Source: Roseburia_C sp051879315 (GTDB lineage Bacteria; Bacillota; Clostridia; Lachnospirales; Lachnospiraceae). From it: a DNA stretch of 64,000 nt. Positions 42,080 through 51,724 of the stretch are shown piece after piece (the stretch's first letter is position 1; the number at the start of each line of letters is the position of its first letter). Under the pieces are notes generated by a model. That model saw only the letters and a program-made list of their open reading frames with translations. It ran no database searches and was not told the DNA's origin. A program made the translations under genes and the position numbers. The DNA lies in the NCBI GenBank assembly GCA_051879315.1, contig JBJELW010000048.1, positions 15,565-79,564 of the forward strand, written 5' to 3'.

Positions 42080-45000
42080 ATGTATTTAAAAAGTATTGAG
42101 ATACATGGCTTCAAATCATTTGCAAACAAGATTGTATTTGATTTTCACAATGGAATTACAGGCATTGTAGGCCCTAACGGTAGTGGAAAAAGTAATGTGG
42201 CGGATGCGGTGCGCTGGGTGTTGGGAGAAAAGAGTGCCAAGCAGTTGCGTGGAGCCAGTATGCAGGATGTAATTTTTGCGGGTACGGAAAACCGTAAGCC
42301 CTTAAGTTATGCCTATGTGGCCCTTACCCTGGATAATGCGGATCATCAGCTGGCCATTGATTTTTCTGAGGTGACAGTGGCCAGAAGAGTGTACCGTTCC
42401 GGGGAGAGTGAGTACCTGATCAATGGGAACCCCTGCAGATTAAAGGATGTCAGCGAGCTTTTTTATGATACGGGTATCGGAAAAGAAGGCTACTCCATTA
42501 TCGGTCAGGGTCAGATCGAAAAGATTCTGAGCGGAAAACCGGAGGAGCGTCGGGAGCTTTTTGACGAGGCGGCCGGTATTGTGAAATACAAGAGCAGAAA
42601 GGTTGTTGCACAGAAAAAGCTGGACAGCGAGCGGGAGAATCTTGTCCGTGTTAATGACATTCTGGCGGAGCTGGAGCGTCAGGTGGGCCCCCTGGAGAAG
42701 CAGTCCGAAAAGGCAAAGATCTATCTGAAGAAAAAGGAAGAGTTAAAGACTTTGGATGTAAACATGTTCCTTCTGGAAGTGGAGCGCATCGATGGGGAAC
42801 TTGCTGATGTGGAGAAAAAGTATCAGATCGCTGACGGTCATTTAAAGGACAGCAACGAGGCTTATGAGAATATCAAGCTTCAGTATGAAAAAATGGAGCA
42901 GGATATGGAGGCCATGGATGCAGCTATCAATGAGAGCCGGGAGAATCTCAGCAATACCAATGTGATGAAGGGGAAACTGGAAGGCCAGATCAATGTGCTG
43001 AAGGAGCAGATCAAGGCAGCTCAGACTGCGGAGGAGACCCTGCAGCAGAGACTGGATCAGATTGCGGCGAATAAGGCGGAGAAGTCCCGGCAGTTAGAAG
43101 GTTACCTTTCTTCCAAGCAGGAACTGGATCAGCAGATGGAGGAGATCAGTCTGCGCAAGGAAAAAGCAGAGAGTGAACTGAAGGCCATTCAGGATGAGAT
43201 TGCCCGCTGCAATCAGGGAATCGAGGACGGGAAAAACGAGATCATTGAACTGTTGAACAGGAAGGCTTCCCTGAAGGCAAAACAGCAGAAATTCGACACC
43301 ATGGCAGAGCAGGTGAACATTCGCAAGGCCCAGCTGAATCAGCGATTGTTAAAGCGCAAGAGCGAAGAAGCGGATCTGGACAGTGTGTTGGAGGAGTACC
43401 AGCAGGCACTGCAGCAGGTAAATCATTCCATCGAGGAATTAAAACAAAAGGAGAAAGAGGATTCTGCCAGGATGGCAGAGTGGAGGCAGAAGACCGCTGC
43501 AAACCGGGGAGAACTGGAACAGGCTACCGGGGAGTATCACAAACAGCAGTCCAGACTGGAATCCTTAAAAAATATTGCGGAGCGTTATGATGGTTACGGT
43601 AACAGTATCCGCCGTGTGATGGAGCAGAAGGAGAAAAATGCCGGTATTTTAGGCGTTGTGGCGGATCTCATCAAGGTTGAGAAAAAGTATGAGACAGCCA
43701 TCGAGACGGCTCTGGGAGGAAATATCCAGAATATTGTCACCAAAGATGAAGACACCGCCAAGAAAATGATCCGGTATCTGAAAGAAAATCGATTCGGACG
43801 GGCAACTTTCCTGCCGCTGACCAGTGTCACCGGAAAGGATAACAGTAAAAATGATATTTATCTGTCTGAGCCGGGAGTCATCGGCAATGCCAATACTCTG
43901 GTAAAGACCAAAGAGGAATACGAAGGGATCATGGCATATCTTTTGGGCAGGGTGTTCGTTGTGGATCATATCGATCACGCAGTGGCACTGGCGCGAAAGA
44001 GCAAATATTCCTTACATATTGTCACCCTGGAGGGAGAGTATCTAAGTCCGGGCGGTTCCATGGCAGGTGGAGCCTTCAAAAACAACAGTAATCTTCTGGG
44101 ACGGAAGCGGGAGATTGACGACCTGGAGAAAAAGATTGCAACCATTAAGGATACCATCAGCAAATGCAGGGAGCGGGAAGAGGAGATAAAGACCGCGCAG
44201 GAACTGCTTCGTCAGGAGTTAGAGCAGCTGCGCCAGGATTTACAGGAGAAGTATTTAGAGCAGAACACTGCCAAGATCAACGTGGATCGTGTAAGACAGC
44301 AGAAGGACGAGAGTCTTTCTGTATATGAAGGACTGAAAAAAGAAAGTCAGGAAATTGAGGATCAGCTGGCGGAAATCCGCAGGGAAAAGAAAAGGACAGA
44401 GGAAGATCTCATAGCAGCAGAGGATCGGGAAAAGGAAATTGGTGCCGAGTCAGAAAAATTCCAAAGCATTCTGGATCAGCAGATGGGCATGGAAGAAGAG
44501 GCGTCCAAGGCTGTTTCCGCAGTGCTCTTAGAGGAAGCTTCTTTCGGGCAGAAGGCAGAGTTCTTGCAGGAGAATCTGGATCGTGTCAATGAGGAAATCA
44601 GACGTGCGGATGAGGAAGCACAGCAGATGATTGAACAGTCGAAAACTTCTAAGGATGATGCGATACAGAAAGAGAAGGATATCGAAGAGATCAAAAAGAC
44701 GATTCTTGCCTCCGATGAGAACTATGCAGAATTAGAGAAACAGATTAGTGAGCAGACCAAGGCGAGAGAGGAAATGTCTGCGTCTTACAAGGGATTTTTT
44801 GAGAAGAGGGAGGAAATTTCCAAGGAGATTACGAACCTGGATAAAGAGATTTTCCGTCTGAACAGTCAGCGTGAGAAGTTAGAGGAAGCCAGCGAGTATC
44901 AGACCAATTACATGTGGGAAGAGTACGAACTTACCCCCCACAATGCCAAGGCATTGCGGGATGAGAATTATCAGAATCTGCCGGAGCTGAAAAAACAGGT

Positions 45001-45640
45001 CAGCGGTATCAAGGACGAAATCCGGAAGCTGGGGGATGTGAATGTCAATGCCATTGAGGAATACAAAGAACTCAGCGAGCGGTATGGCTTCCTTAAGACA
45101 CAGCATGATGATCTGGTGGAAGCGGAGGCAACCCTGCTTGGTATCATTCAGGATCTGGATACCGGAATGAGAAAACAGTTTACCGAGCGTTTCGCAGAGA
45201 TTCAGATCGAGTTTGACAAGGCTTTTAAACAGCTTTTCGGCGGTGGAAAAGGGACCCTGGAGCTGGTGGAGGACGAGGATATCTTGGAGTGCGGTATCCG
45301 TATTATCGCACAGCCACCGGGAAAGAAGCTGCAGAACATGTTGCAGCTTTCCGGAGGAGAGAAATCCCTGACGGCCATTGCGCTATTATTTGCAATCCAG
45401 AACCTGAAACCCTCACCCTTCTGTCTCTTGGACGAGATTGAGGCGGCGCTGGACGATTCCAACGTGGGAAGATTTGCAAATTATCTGCATAAGCTGACGA
45501 AAAATACACAGTTTATTGTAATCACCCACAGACGTGGTACCATGGCGGCAGCAGACCGACTGTATGGTATCACCATGCAGGAGAAGGGCGTATCCACCCT
45601 GGTAAGCGTCAACCTTATTGAAGGCGATTTGGATAAATAA
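42080..45640 (+). CDS. smc: Chromosome segregation ATPase SMC
   Basis: 1186 residues, full length. Walker A GPNGSGKSNVADAVRW starts near residue 32. Two long coiled coils (about 170-500 and 670-1010) flank a hinge (about 515-650, with Gly-rich GGSMAGGAF just after). The C-terminal head has LSGGEKSLTAIALLFA (about 1089) and Walker B FCLLDEIEAALDD (about 1112). With ScpA and ScpB it forms condensin. It follows rnc by 18 bases. Confidence 0.98.
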   Translation: MYLKSIEIHGFKSFANKIVFDFHNGITGIVGPNGSGKSNVADAVRWVLGEKSAKQLRGASMQDVIFAGTENRKPLSYAYVALTLDNADHQLAIDFSEVTVARRVYRSGESEYLINGNPCRLKDVSELFYDTGIGKEGYSIIGQGQIEKILSGKPEERRELFDEAAGIVKYKSRKVVAQKKLDSERENLVRVNDILAELERQVGPLEKQSEKAKIYLKKKEELKTLDVNMFLLEVERIDGELADVEKKYQIADGHLKDSNEAYENIKLQYEKMEQDMEAMDAAINESRENLSNTNVMKGKLEGQINVLKEQIKAAQTAEETLQQRLDQIAANKAEKSRQLEGYLSSKQELDQQMEEISLRKEKAESELKAIQDEIARCNQGIEDGKNEIIELLNRKASLKAKQQKFDTMAEQVNIRKAQLNQRLLKRKSEEADLDSVLEEYQQALQQVNHSIEELKQKEKEDSARMAEWRQKTAANRGELEQATGEYHKQQSRLESLKNIAERYDGYGNSIRRVMEQKEKNAGILGVVADLIKVEKKYETAIETALGGNIQNIVTKDEDTAKKMIRYLKENRFGRATFLPLTSVTGKDNSKNDIYLSEPGVIGNANTLVKTKEEYEGIMAYLLGRVFVVDHIDHAVALARKSKYSLHIVTLEGEYLSPGGSMAGGAFKNNSNLLGRKREIDDLEKKIATIKDTISKCREREEEIKTAQELLRQELEQLRQDLQEKYLEQNTAKINVDRVRQQKDESLSVYEGLKKESQEIEDQLAEIRREKKRTEEDLIAAEDREKEIGAESEKFQSILDQQMGMEEEASKAVSAVLLEEASFGQKAEFLQENLDRVNEEIRRADEEAQQMIEQSKTSKDDAIQKEKDIEEIKKTILASDENYAELEKQISEQTKAREEMSASYKGFFEKREEISKEITNLDKEIFRLNSQREKLEEASEYQTNYMWEEYELTPHNAKALRDENYQNLPELKKQVSGIKDEIRKLGDVNVNAIEEYKELSERYGFLKTQHDDLVEAEATLLGIIQDLDTGMRKQFTERFAEIQIEFDKAFKQLFGGGKGTLELVEDEDILECGIRIIAQPPGKKLQNMLQLSGGEKSLTAIALLFAIQNLKPSPFCLLDEIEAALDDSNVGRFANYLHKLTKNTQFIVITHRRGTMAAADRLYGITMQEKGVSTLVSVNLIEGDLDK

Positions 45641-45663
45641 TATTTATAGAAAGAAGTGACAGC

Positions 45664-46611
45664 ATGGAAGAAAAGAAAGGTTTTTTTGCCAGACTGGTAT
45701 CCGGTCTGACCAAGACAAGAAACAATATTGTAGCGGGAATCGATGCGGTATTCCACGGATTTACCAATATTGACGACGATTTCTACGAGGAGATCGAGGA
45801 AATTTTAGTCATGGGAGATCTGGGTGTCCGGGCCACTGAAGATATTATTGAGGACTTAAAACGCCGGGTCAAGGAAGAGAAAATCAAGGAGCCTGCAGCC
45901 TGTAAGGAGCTTTTGATCCAGAGCATTAAGGACAAAATGAATGTGGGAGAGACGGCCTATCGTTTTGAGGAAGAAAAGTCTGTAGTGCTGGTGATTGGTG
46001 TAAACGGTGTGGGAAAGACCACTTCCGTGGGAAAGCTGGCAGGAAAACTGAAAGGTCAGGGAAAACGTGTGGTGCTGGCTGCGGCAGATACCTTCCGTGC
46101 TGCCGCAGGCAATCAGCTTAAGGAGTGGGCCAACCGGGCCGGCGTGGAGATGATCGGCGGCCAGGAGGGAGCAGATCCCGGAGCCGTGGTTTACGATGCG
46201 GTGGCAGCTGCCAAGGCCAGAAATGCGGATGTGCTGCTGTGTGATACGGCAGGAAGACTCCACAATAAAAAGAACCTGATGGAGGAATTGAAAAAAATAA
46301 ACCGTATCCTGGAGAAGGAGTACCCGGATGCATACCGGGAAACTCTGGTGGTGTTGGATGCCACCACAGGACAGAACGCCCTGTCCCAGGCGAAGCAGTT
46401 TTCCGAGGCGGCGGAGATTACCGGCATCATTTTGACGAAGATGGATGGAACCGCCAAAGGGGGAATTGCCGTGGCAATCCAGTCCGAGCTGGGCATTCCG
46501 GTGAAATATATCGGAGTGGGAGAGACCATTGATGATTTACAGAAATTTGATTCAGAGCAGTTTGTCAACGCCCTGTTTGATGTGAAGGAAGAAGGAGAAG
46601 AATCATGTTGA
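45664..46611 (+). CDS. ftsY: Signal recognition particle receptor FtsY
   Basis: 315 residues after AGAAAGAAG. The A domain is short. The N domain (about 25-95) precedes the G domain with GVNGVGKTTSVGKLA (about 112), DTAGRLHNKKNLM (about 190), TKMDGTAKGG (about 257) and the closing GVGETIDDLQKF. It receives SRP-bound ribosomes at the membrane. The stop overlaps the ilvA start by 7 bases, an unusual coupling with an amino-acid gene. Confidence 0.98.
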   Translation: MEEKKGFFARLVSGLTKTRNNIVAGIDAVFHGFTNIDDDFYEEIEEILVMGDLGVRATEDIIEDLKRRVKEEKIKEPAACKELLIQSIKDKMNVGETAYRFEEEKSVVLVIGVNGVGKTTSVGKLAGKLKGQGKRVVLAAADTFRAAAGNQLKEWANRAGVEMIGGQEGADPGAVVYDAVAAAKARNADVLLCDTAGRLHNKKNLMEELKKINRILEKEYPDAYRETLVVLDATTGQNALSQAKQFSEAAEITGIILTKMDGTAKGGIAVAIQSELGIPVKYIGVGETIDDLQKFDSEQFVNALFDVKEEGEESC

Positions 46612-47816
46612 CATTGGATAAATTCGAAGAAGCAAGTGAGAAGGTAAAAGAGGTTACGCTGGAGACGAAACTGGTTTACAGCAACTTCTTAAGTGAACAG
46701 ACAGGAAACAAAGTGTATTTAAAGCCGGAGAATATGCAGTTTACCGGTGCATATAAGGTGCGCGGTGCCTACTATAAGATCAGCACCCTTTCTGAGGAAG
46801 AACGACAGAAGGGACTGATTACCGCTTCTGCCGGAAATCATGCCCAGGGCGTGGCCTATGCGGCAAAATGCTACGGCTGCAAAGCAACCATCGTAATGCC
46901 CACCACCACACCGTTGATCAAGGTGAACCGCACCAAGAGTTACGGTGCCAACGTGGTGCTTTACGGGGATGTGTACGACGAGGCCTGTGCCCATGCCTAT
47001 GAGCTGGCGGAGAAGGAAGGCTATACCTTTATTCATCCCTTCGACGATCTGACGGTGGCCACCGGACAGGGAACCATCGCCATGGAGATTTTCAAAGAAC
47101 TGCCCCTGGTGGAGTATATCCTGGTGCCCATCGGAGGAGGCGGACTGGCCACCGGTGTATCCACTTTGGCCAAGCTGTTGAATCCCAAAATCAAGGTCAT
47201 CGGTGTGGAGCCGGCGGGAGCCAGCTGCATGAAGGCTTCTTTTGAGGCGGGAAAAGTGGTGACTTTACCCAATGTGAATACCATTGCAGATGGTACCGCG
47301 GTTAAAACACCGGGGGAGAAGATTTTCCCCTACATTAAGAAGAATTTAGACGACATCATCACCATTGAGGATGATGAACTTGTTGTTGCATTTTTGGATA
47401 TGGTGGAGAACCATAAGATGATCGTGGAGAATTCCGGTTTACTTACCGTGGCTGCTGCCAAGCATTTGAATGTGAAGGATAAGCGCGTGGTTTCCATTTT
47501 AAGCGGTGGAAATATGGATGTGATCACCATGTCCTCTGTGGTGCAGCAGGGGTTGATTTTCAGAGACCGTATCTTTACCGTGTCTGTACTGCTTCCGGAC
47601 AAGCCGGGAGAACTGACCAAAGTGTCCGATACCATTGCAAAGCAGCAGGGTAACGTGATCAAGCTGGAGCACAATCAGTTCGTGTCCATCAACCGGAATG
47701 CAGCTGTGGAGCTTCGTATCACGTTGGAAAGTTTTGGAACCGAGCATAAGAAGCAGATTATGGATGCTCTGGAGAAGAAAGGGTATAAGCCGAAGCTGGT
47801 AAGGACAAATTTATAA
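46605..47816 (+). CDS. ilvA: Threonine ammonia-lyase with C-terminal ACT domain
   Basis: 403 residues starting inside ftsY at ATG 46605 after AAGGAGAAG. PLP lysine in TGAYKVRGAYYK (about 50), SAGNHAQGVAYAAK and the glycine loop GGGGLATGV (about 175) define the enzyme. A single ACT domain occupies about 325-403. That layout fits the 400-residue type often called TdcB-like in Clostridia, so it may be catabolic or biosynthetic. It deaminates threonine to 2-oxobutyrate for isoleucine or energy. It ends before the inverted repeat at 47836. Confidence 0.92.
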   Translation: MLTLDKFEEASEKVKEVTLETKLVYSNFLSEQTGNKVYLKPENMQFTGAYKVRGAYYKISTLSEEERQKGLITASAGNHAQGVAYAAKCYGCKATIVMPTTTPLIKVNRTKSYGANVVLYGDVYDEACAHAYELAEKEGYTFIHPFDDLTVATGQGTIAMEIFKELPLVEYILVPIGGGGLATGVSTLAKLLNPKIKVIGVEPAGASCMKASFEAGKVVTLPNVNTIADGTAVKTPGEKIFPYIKKNLDDIITIEDDELVVAFLDMVENHKMIVENSGLLTVAAAKHLNVKDKRVVSILSGGNMDVITMSSVVQQGLIFRDRIFTVSVLLPDKPGELTKVSDTIAKQQGNVIKLEHNQFVSINRNAAVELRITLESFGTEHKKQIMDALEKKGYKPKLVRTNL

Positions 47817-47835
47817 GAGGTAATATATTATTTTT

Positions 47836-47967
47836 AGAATGAATTTGCGTTCTGTTGCAGACACGCTCTCGCTCTTGCCGGAACGTAGCGGTACTAAATT
47901 CGTGCAAAGCACTCATTAAGGACCGACGTTCCTCTACGGTCTGCCACAGAATCGCAAAATTCATTCT
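47836..47967. repeat. Long imperfect inverted repeat, MITE-like or structured RNA
   Basis: AGAATGAATTTGCGTTCTGT and then TGCAGAC (47836-47862) pair with GTCTGCCACAG and AATCGCAAAATTCATTCT (47939-47967) over about 27 positions with few mismatches. The 76-base interior has its own complementary parts (GGAACGT with ACGTTCC, CGTAG with CTACG). No protein reading is convincing. It lies between convergent ilvA and the DUF5050-type gene and fills most of the 182-base gap. Confidence 0.75.
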
Positions 47968-47998
47968 TATAAATAAGATTATTTTAAATTTTATATAT

Positions 47999-49012
47999 TT
48001 AATCCGCATCCACCTCAAAGGGAGTCACTGCGCCGCCTTCAATAGGCATCTGATAACAGACAGAATCACTATTGAAATCGTAGAAGTACAGCATATTGGA
48101 CGTGGTGTGAATGGAAGTGAAGGTTCCTTCCATAATCAGTTCTTCGTTGCTGCCGTCTAAGTTACATCGATAGATGCCTGAGGCATCCCCCGCATTTTTC
48201 TGATAAAAAATCCCATCTTCATAGATGTTGTAACAGTCCACCCGGTCAGATACCACGGTGGTGGGTACGGCATAGGATAAGTCTACCCGTGTAATTCCGT
48301 AGTCCCGTTCCCCGTCCATATAGTAGGCAATGCCGTCTACAACCGTGGGCTCATAGCAGACACACTCATATAGGGTGGAGATGCTGTCACTGGCGGTATC
48401 CATCGCCATCAAGTTGTGGTTGTAGTTTTCCTCGTTGAAATAGAGAAAACCATTTTCCACCGCACAGGTCTTGTAAGGTGTTTTGGAAATCTGTGTACAC
48501 TCCGAACCGTCGATACGCACCCGGTACAGTGTGGAGGCTTCTTTTTCATCGTAATGGATGTAGTAAATATTGTTTCCCACCAGAGAAGCATAGAGGCTGG
48601 GGGCATCATCTAAAATTTTTATCTTTCCGCCGTCCCGCGGAATACGGCACAGACTGTTGGTGGACACCTGCAAAAAGGACAATGCCACATCGTTGCTGCC
48701 GTTATTTCGCACATAATACACATAGTGCTCATCTGTATTGATGTAGGATGCCACGTCATCGCAAAGCTTTTTTGCATTGCTGCCATCCGCATCCATCACA
48801 TAAAGCTTATGTCCATCCTTTGGATTGCTGAAAAAAATCTGTCCTTCGCTTTCGCAGAAAAGTCCGCCGTTATACAGATTCCCTGTGGTATTGCCCACCA
48901 CATATCCATCGTTATAAATGGTCCGTGTGCTGATATAATTTGCAATGGCGATACCACTGATCACCAGCAGCACAACCAGCCATATCAAAATAGTCCGTGT
49001 TTTTTTCTTCAT
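47999..49012 (-). CDS. DUF5050-type extracellular beta-propeller-like protein with membrane anchor
   Basis: 337 residues on the minus strand from ATG 49012, which follows GGGAAAGGTG; the 38 codons upstream overlap the promoter. One N-terminal membrane helix (about 7-27, ILIWLVVLLVISGIAIANYI, key part) is followed by repeated units of about 40-45 residues such as IYYIHYDEKEASTLYRVRIDG and LYFNEENYNHNLMAMD, in the pattern of DUF5050/TolB-like propellers. It is exported and anchored. Function is unknown; ligand binding at the cell surface is plausible. Confidence 0.8.
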   Translation of the reverse strand: MKKKTRTILIWLVVLLVISGIAIANYISTRTIYNDGYVVGNTTGNLYNGGLFCESEGQIFFSNPKDGHKLYVMDADGSNAKKLCDDVASYINTDEHYVYYVRNNGSNDVALSFLQVSTNSLCRIPRDGGKIKILDDAPSLYASLVGNNIYYIHYDEKEASTLYRVRIDGSECTQISKTPYKTCAVENGFLYFNEENYNHNLMAMDTASDSISTLYECVCYEPTVVDGIAYYMDGERDYGITRVDLSYAVPTTVVSDRVDCYNIYEDGIFYQKNAGDASGIYRCNLDGSNEELIMEGTFTSIHTTSNMLYFYDFNSDSVCYQMPIEGGAVTPFEVDAD

Positions 49013-49037
49013 AGAATCACCTTTCCCTCGTATAATC

Positions 49038-49066
49038 AGTATAAAGGATGGCAGGAAAAATCGCAA
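49038..49066 (-). promoter_or_regulatory. Sigma-A promoter of the DUF5050-type gene
   Basis: On the minus strand TTGCGA (49066-49061) and TATACT (49043-49038) are 17 bases apart. Confidence 0.7.
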
Positions 49067-49147
49067 CTTAGTAGTACTTGATTTTATAGGAATGAAAACG
49101 TTTTTATGTCGATTTATTTCACCCAATCTCTATTTATCCCAGAAGTA

Positions 49148-49176
49148 TTGCCTGGAAGTTGCAGGGGTGGTAGAAT
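49148..49176 (+). promoter_or_regulatory. Sigma-A promoter of the surface protein gene
   Basis: TTGCCT (49148-49153) and TAGAAT (49171-49176), 17 bases apart, 61 bases before the start codon. Confidence 0.55.
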
Positions 49177-49237
49177 CCATGTCATAGGAGTATTATTTTC
49201 ACCTGTGGTGAAGCAAAATACTAGAAAAGGAGAAAAT

Positions 49238-51613
49238 ATGAAACATATCAAGCAGAAGTTGAAAAGAGGAGCCGTGCTGTTCCTGTCCTCCGTATTGTTG
49301 GCAGGAATCATTCCCGGTATGCCCGGGAGTATCAGACATGTGCAGGCATCCGTCGGAGAGAGCACGCCCAGCGTGACAGCATTTGCCACGTCGGGGGAGA
49401 TGATGGATACTTTCAGTCTTGCCGGACGTACGGATGAGAATAATAATGTTATCATTACCAAAGGAAAAATCGTTTTCGGTAAAGACAGTGCTGGAAATCC
49501 ACTGGAATGGTACATACTGGGAAAAGATGAGGGTGTTAACGGAAATAATACTGTCATCTTTGCTGCGAGCCCTATTAAGAATAATTTTTATTTTAATTAC
49601 TTTAAGTCTCCTGATGAGGATAAAGTATCTGGTAATATCTACGCGATAAATGATTTGGAAGAAAATCAACAATCATTATTCGGAAGCTGTATTTATGGGA
49701 ATGAATCAAAACCGACAAGTGTTTATAGGAATCATTACGGAGTAAGCAGACTCCGTGGCGAACTGGAGAGCATAGCAGAGGATTCAAACTATTTTACTCA
49801 GGTGGAGCAAAGTTTGATGAATGAAACAACGGTGACTACCAGTGATACCTATAATAATAAGAACTACACTACCACAGACAAACTGTATGCACTGCTTGGA
49901 ACAAATGGAGGGGACACAATATATGGAGGAAGTGGCGGAAATGTTGGGATACCTAGAAAGTATTTAACAGAAACGAGTATCTGGCTGCGTTCACCTGGCG
50001 TCTTAGAACAATCCCTTGGTGGATTGGCACAGACTGCCAAAATATATGCAACGGGTAGTGCGGATGTTGCACTTCAAACTAACAGTATTCAGCCTGCTTC
50101 CAATCTGAATCTGTCATCTGTACTCTTTGCATCTGCTGCGAGAGCAGCATCATTGTCATCCGCAGAGTCAGGAACGATAGCAGAGGGTACGGCGATGACA
50201 TTGAGGCTGAATGGAATCAATAAATCCATCGGAACCGTCATATATGATGCGGATACAAATGAGGGTCATATTGTAGCACAGAAGGATGTAAATGCAACGG
50301 GAACTGTTTCACTTGTGGTACAGGGCAAAGGAACGATAGGCGGAGTTTCGCAGGATTGGTATTACAGCGTGCCGGTGGAAGGAACGATTGTTGTGACAGC
50401 AGAGCAGATCAAGACCGCACTTTCATTGGAGGCGGCTCCGAGCCTTGGAAGCTGCAAAATCTGGCTGGAAACTACAGAGAATCATACGGCTTATGCCAAG
50501 CTGGCAAAAGAAAACGCAATACCGGTCACCATAACCGGAACAGATGCAAGCATTACTTATACCGGAGCAACCATTGATGTGTCAAAATATTTTACCATTG
50601 ACGGAAATGCCGGAGCAGTCACTTATTCCATTATCACAGGGGATGGAGCAGGAACGTTGAAGGGAACCATCCTCACGGTAACAAAAACCGGAATCTTCCG
50701 GATAAAGGTATCCACCGCAGCTAACGGAATCTATGCAGCGGGCGAGAAAACCATTACCCTTACTGTTGCAAATGGTGTGATTAGTTATACAACTGCTGGC
50801 TACAGTGGAACCTATGACGGAAAGCCTCATGGCATAACGGTCAATGTAACGAAGCCGGCAGATACAACCGTAACCTACAGTACTGATGGAACAACTTACA
50901 GCACAGAAAATCCCATGTTCACCGGTGTCGGAACTTATACGGTGTACTATAAGATTCAGAAAGAGAATTATAGTACCATTACAGGACAAAAGTCTGTAAT
51001 TATAGCAAAGGCAGAAAATGATTCGAACACGTCAGACAACACCACACCTTCCACAGACCCAGGCATCACAGGCGGAAGCTGGAAGTTAGACAACGGGAAA
51101 TGGTGGTATGTCTCAGAGGACGGCAGTTATCCTGTGGGTGGCTGGAGCAAGATCGAGGGAGAATGGTACGTCTTTGATGCAGCCGGATATATGGAGACCG
51201 GCTGGTACAGAAGCGGAAGCGACTGGTATTACTTAGGAAGCAGCGGAGCAATGCAGACCGGCTGGGTATGGGATGGAAATAACTGGTATTACATGAGTGC
51301 CAGTGGAGCAATGCAGACCGGCTGGGTATGGGATGGAAATAACTGGTATTACATGAATGCCAGCGGAGCAATGCAGACCGGCTGGGTATCAGACGGAGGC
51401 ACCTGGTATTACATGGACGAAAGCGGAGCGATGCAGACCGGATGGGTATCAGATGGGGGCAACTGGTACTATATGGATGAAAGCGGAGCGATGCAGACCG
51501 GCTGGATCTGGGATGGAGCAAACTGGTATTATATGTACTCCAACGGAGCCATGGCGCACGACGTGGTCATTGGCGGCTATCGCTTAAGCGCATCCGGCGC
51601 ATGGGTGCAGTAG
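49238..51613 (+). CDS. Secreted surface protein with choline-binding-type cell-wall repeats
   Basis: 791 residues from ATG 49238 after AAAAGGAG. A signal peptide (about 1-37, cleavage near HVQA) is followed by a region with LEWYILGKDE and a terminal IWLRSPG (about 70-255) that resembles the DUF6273 modules of Lachnospiraceae surface proteins. Ig-like beta domains follow, the last being YSGTYDGKPHGITVNV (about 515-590). The C-terminus carries about seven 20-residue repeats of the form GWVWDGNNWYYM-SGAMQT, which bind choline or wall sugars. Partner and role are unknown; adhesion is likely. Confidence 0.85.
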   Translation: MKHIKQKLKRGAVLFLSSVLLAGIIPGMPGSIRHVQASVGESTPSVTAFATSGEMMDTFSLAGRTDENNNVIITKGKIVFGKDSAGNPLEWYILGKDEGVNGNNTVIFAASPIKNNFYFNYFKSPDEDKVSGNIYAINDLEENQQSLFGSCIYGNESKPTSVYRNHYGVSRLRGELESIAEDSNYFTQVEQSLMNETTVTTSDTYNNKNYTTTDKLYALLGTNGGDTIYGGSGGNVGIPRKYLTETSIWLRSPGVLEQSLGGLAQTAKIYATGSADVALQTNSIQPASNLNLSSVLFASAARAASLSSAESGTIAEGTAMTLRLNGINKSIGTVIYDADTNEGHIVAQKDVNATGTVSLVVQGKGTIGGVSQDWYYSVPVEGTIVVTAEQIKTALSLEAAPSLGSCKIWLETTENHTAYAKLAKENAIPVTITGTDASITYTGATIDVSKYFTIDGNAGAVTYSIITGDGAGTLKGTILTVTKTGIFRIKVSTAANGIYAAGEKTITLTVANGVISYTTAGYSGTYDGKPHGITVNVTKPADTTVTYSTDGTTYSTENPMFTGVGTYTVYYKIQKENYSTITGQKSVIIAKAENDSNTSDNTTPSTDPGITGGSWKLDNGKWWYVSEDGSYPVGGWSKIEGEWYVFDAAGYMETGWYRSGSDWYYLGSSGAMQTGWVWDGNNWYYMSASGAMQTGWVWDGNNWYYMNASGAMQTGWVSDGGTWYYMDESGAMQTGWVSDGGNWYYMDESGAMQTGWIWDGANWYYMYSNGAMAHDVVIGGYRLSASGAWVQ
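51241..51545 (+). repeat. 60-bp tandem repeats encoding cell-wall-binding modules
   Basis: About five nearly identical 60-bp units (start GGAGCAATGCAGACCGGCTG) lie in a row. The two at 51246-51365 differ by very few bases, showing recent duplication or homogenisation. Confidence 0.9.
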
Positions 51614-51623
51614 ATTAGTTAGG

Positions 51624-51640
51624 ACAGGTTGCCTGTTTTT
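51624..51640 (+). terminator. Weak terminator after the surface protein gene
   Basis: A short stem ACAGG / CCTGT with a three-base loop runs into TTTTTT. Confidence 0.5.
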
Positions 51641-51646
51641 TCCAAC

Positions 51647-51675
51647 TTGCAACCACAAACCGAATGGGGTATGAT
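51647..51675 (+). promoter_or_regulatory. Sigma-A promoter of the pheA operon
   Basis: TTGCAA (51647-51652) and TATGAT (51670-51675) are 17 bases apart. No T-box or Trp/Phe leader peptide is apparent in the 50-base leader. Confidence 0.65.
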
Positions 51676-51724
51676 AGTAAAAATAGGGTTACTGTACCCA
51701 AAAAGGATAAAGGTGCGTGAATTA

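Noticed and set aside
51241..51545. Regular repeats that might suggest a CRISPR array
   Set aside because: The 60-bp units are in frame within the surface protein gene and encode wall-binding modules; there are no distinct spacers or cas genes.
51676..51724. T-box or leader peptide attenuator for pheA
   Set aside because: The leader is about 45 bases, with no T-box core sequence, no run of Phe codons and no terminator.
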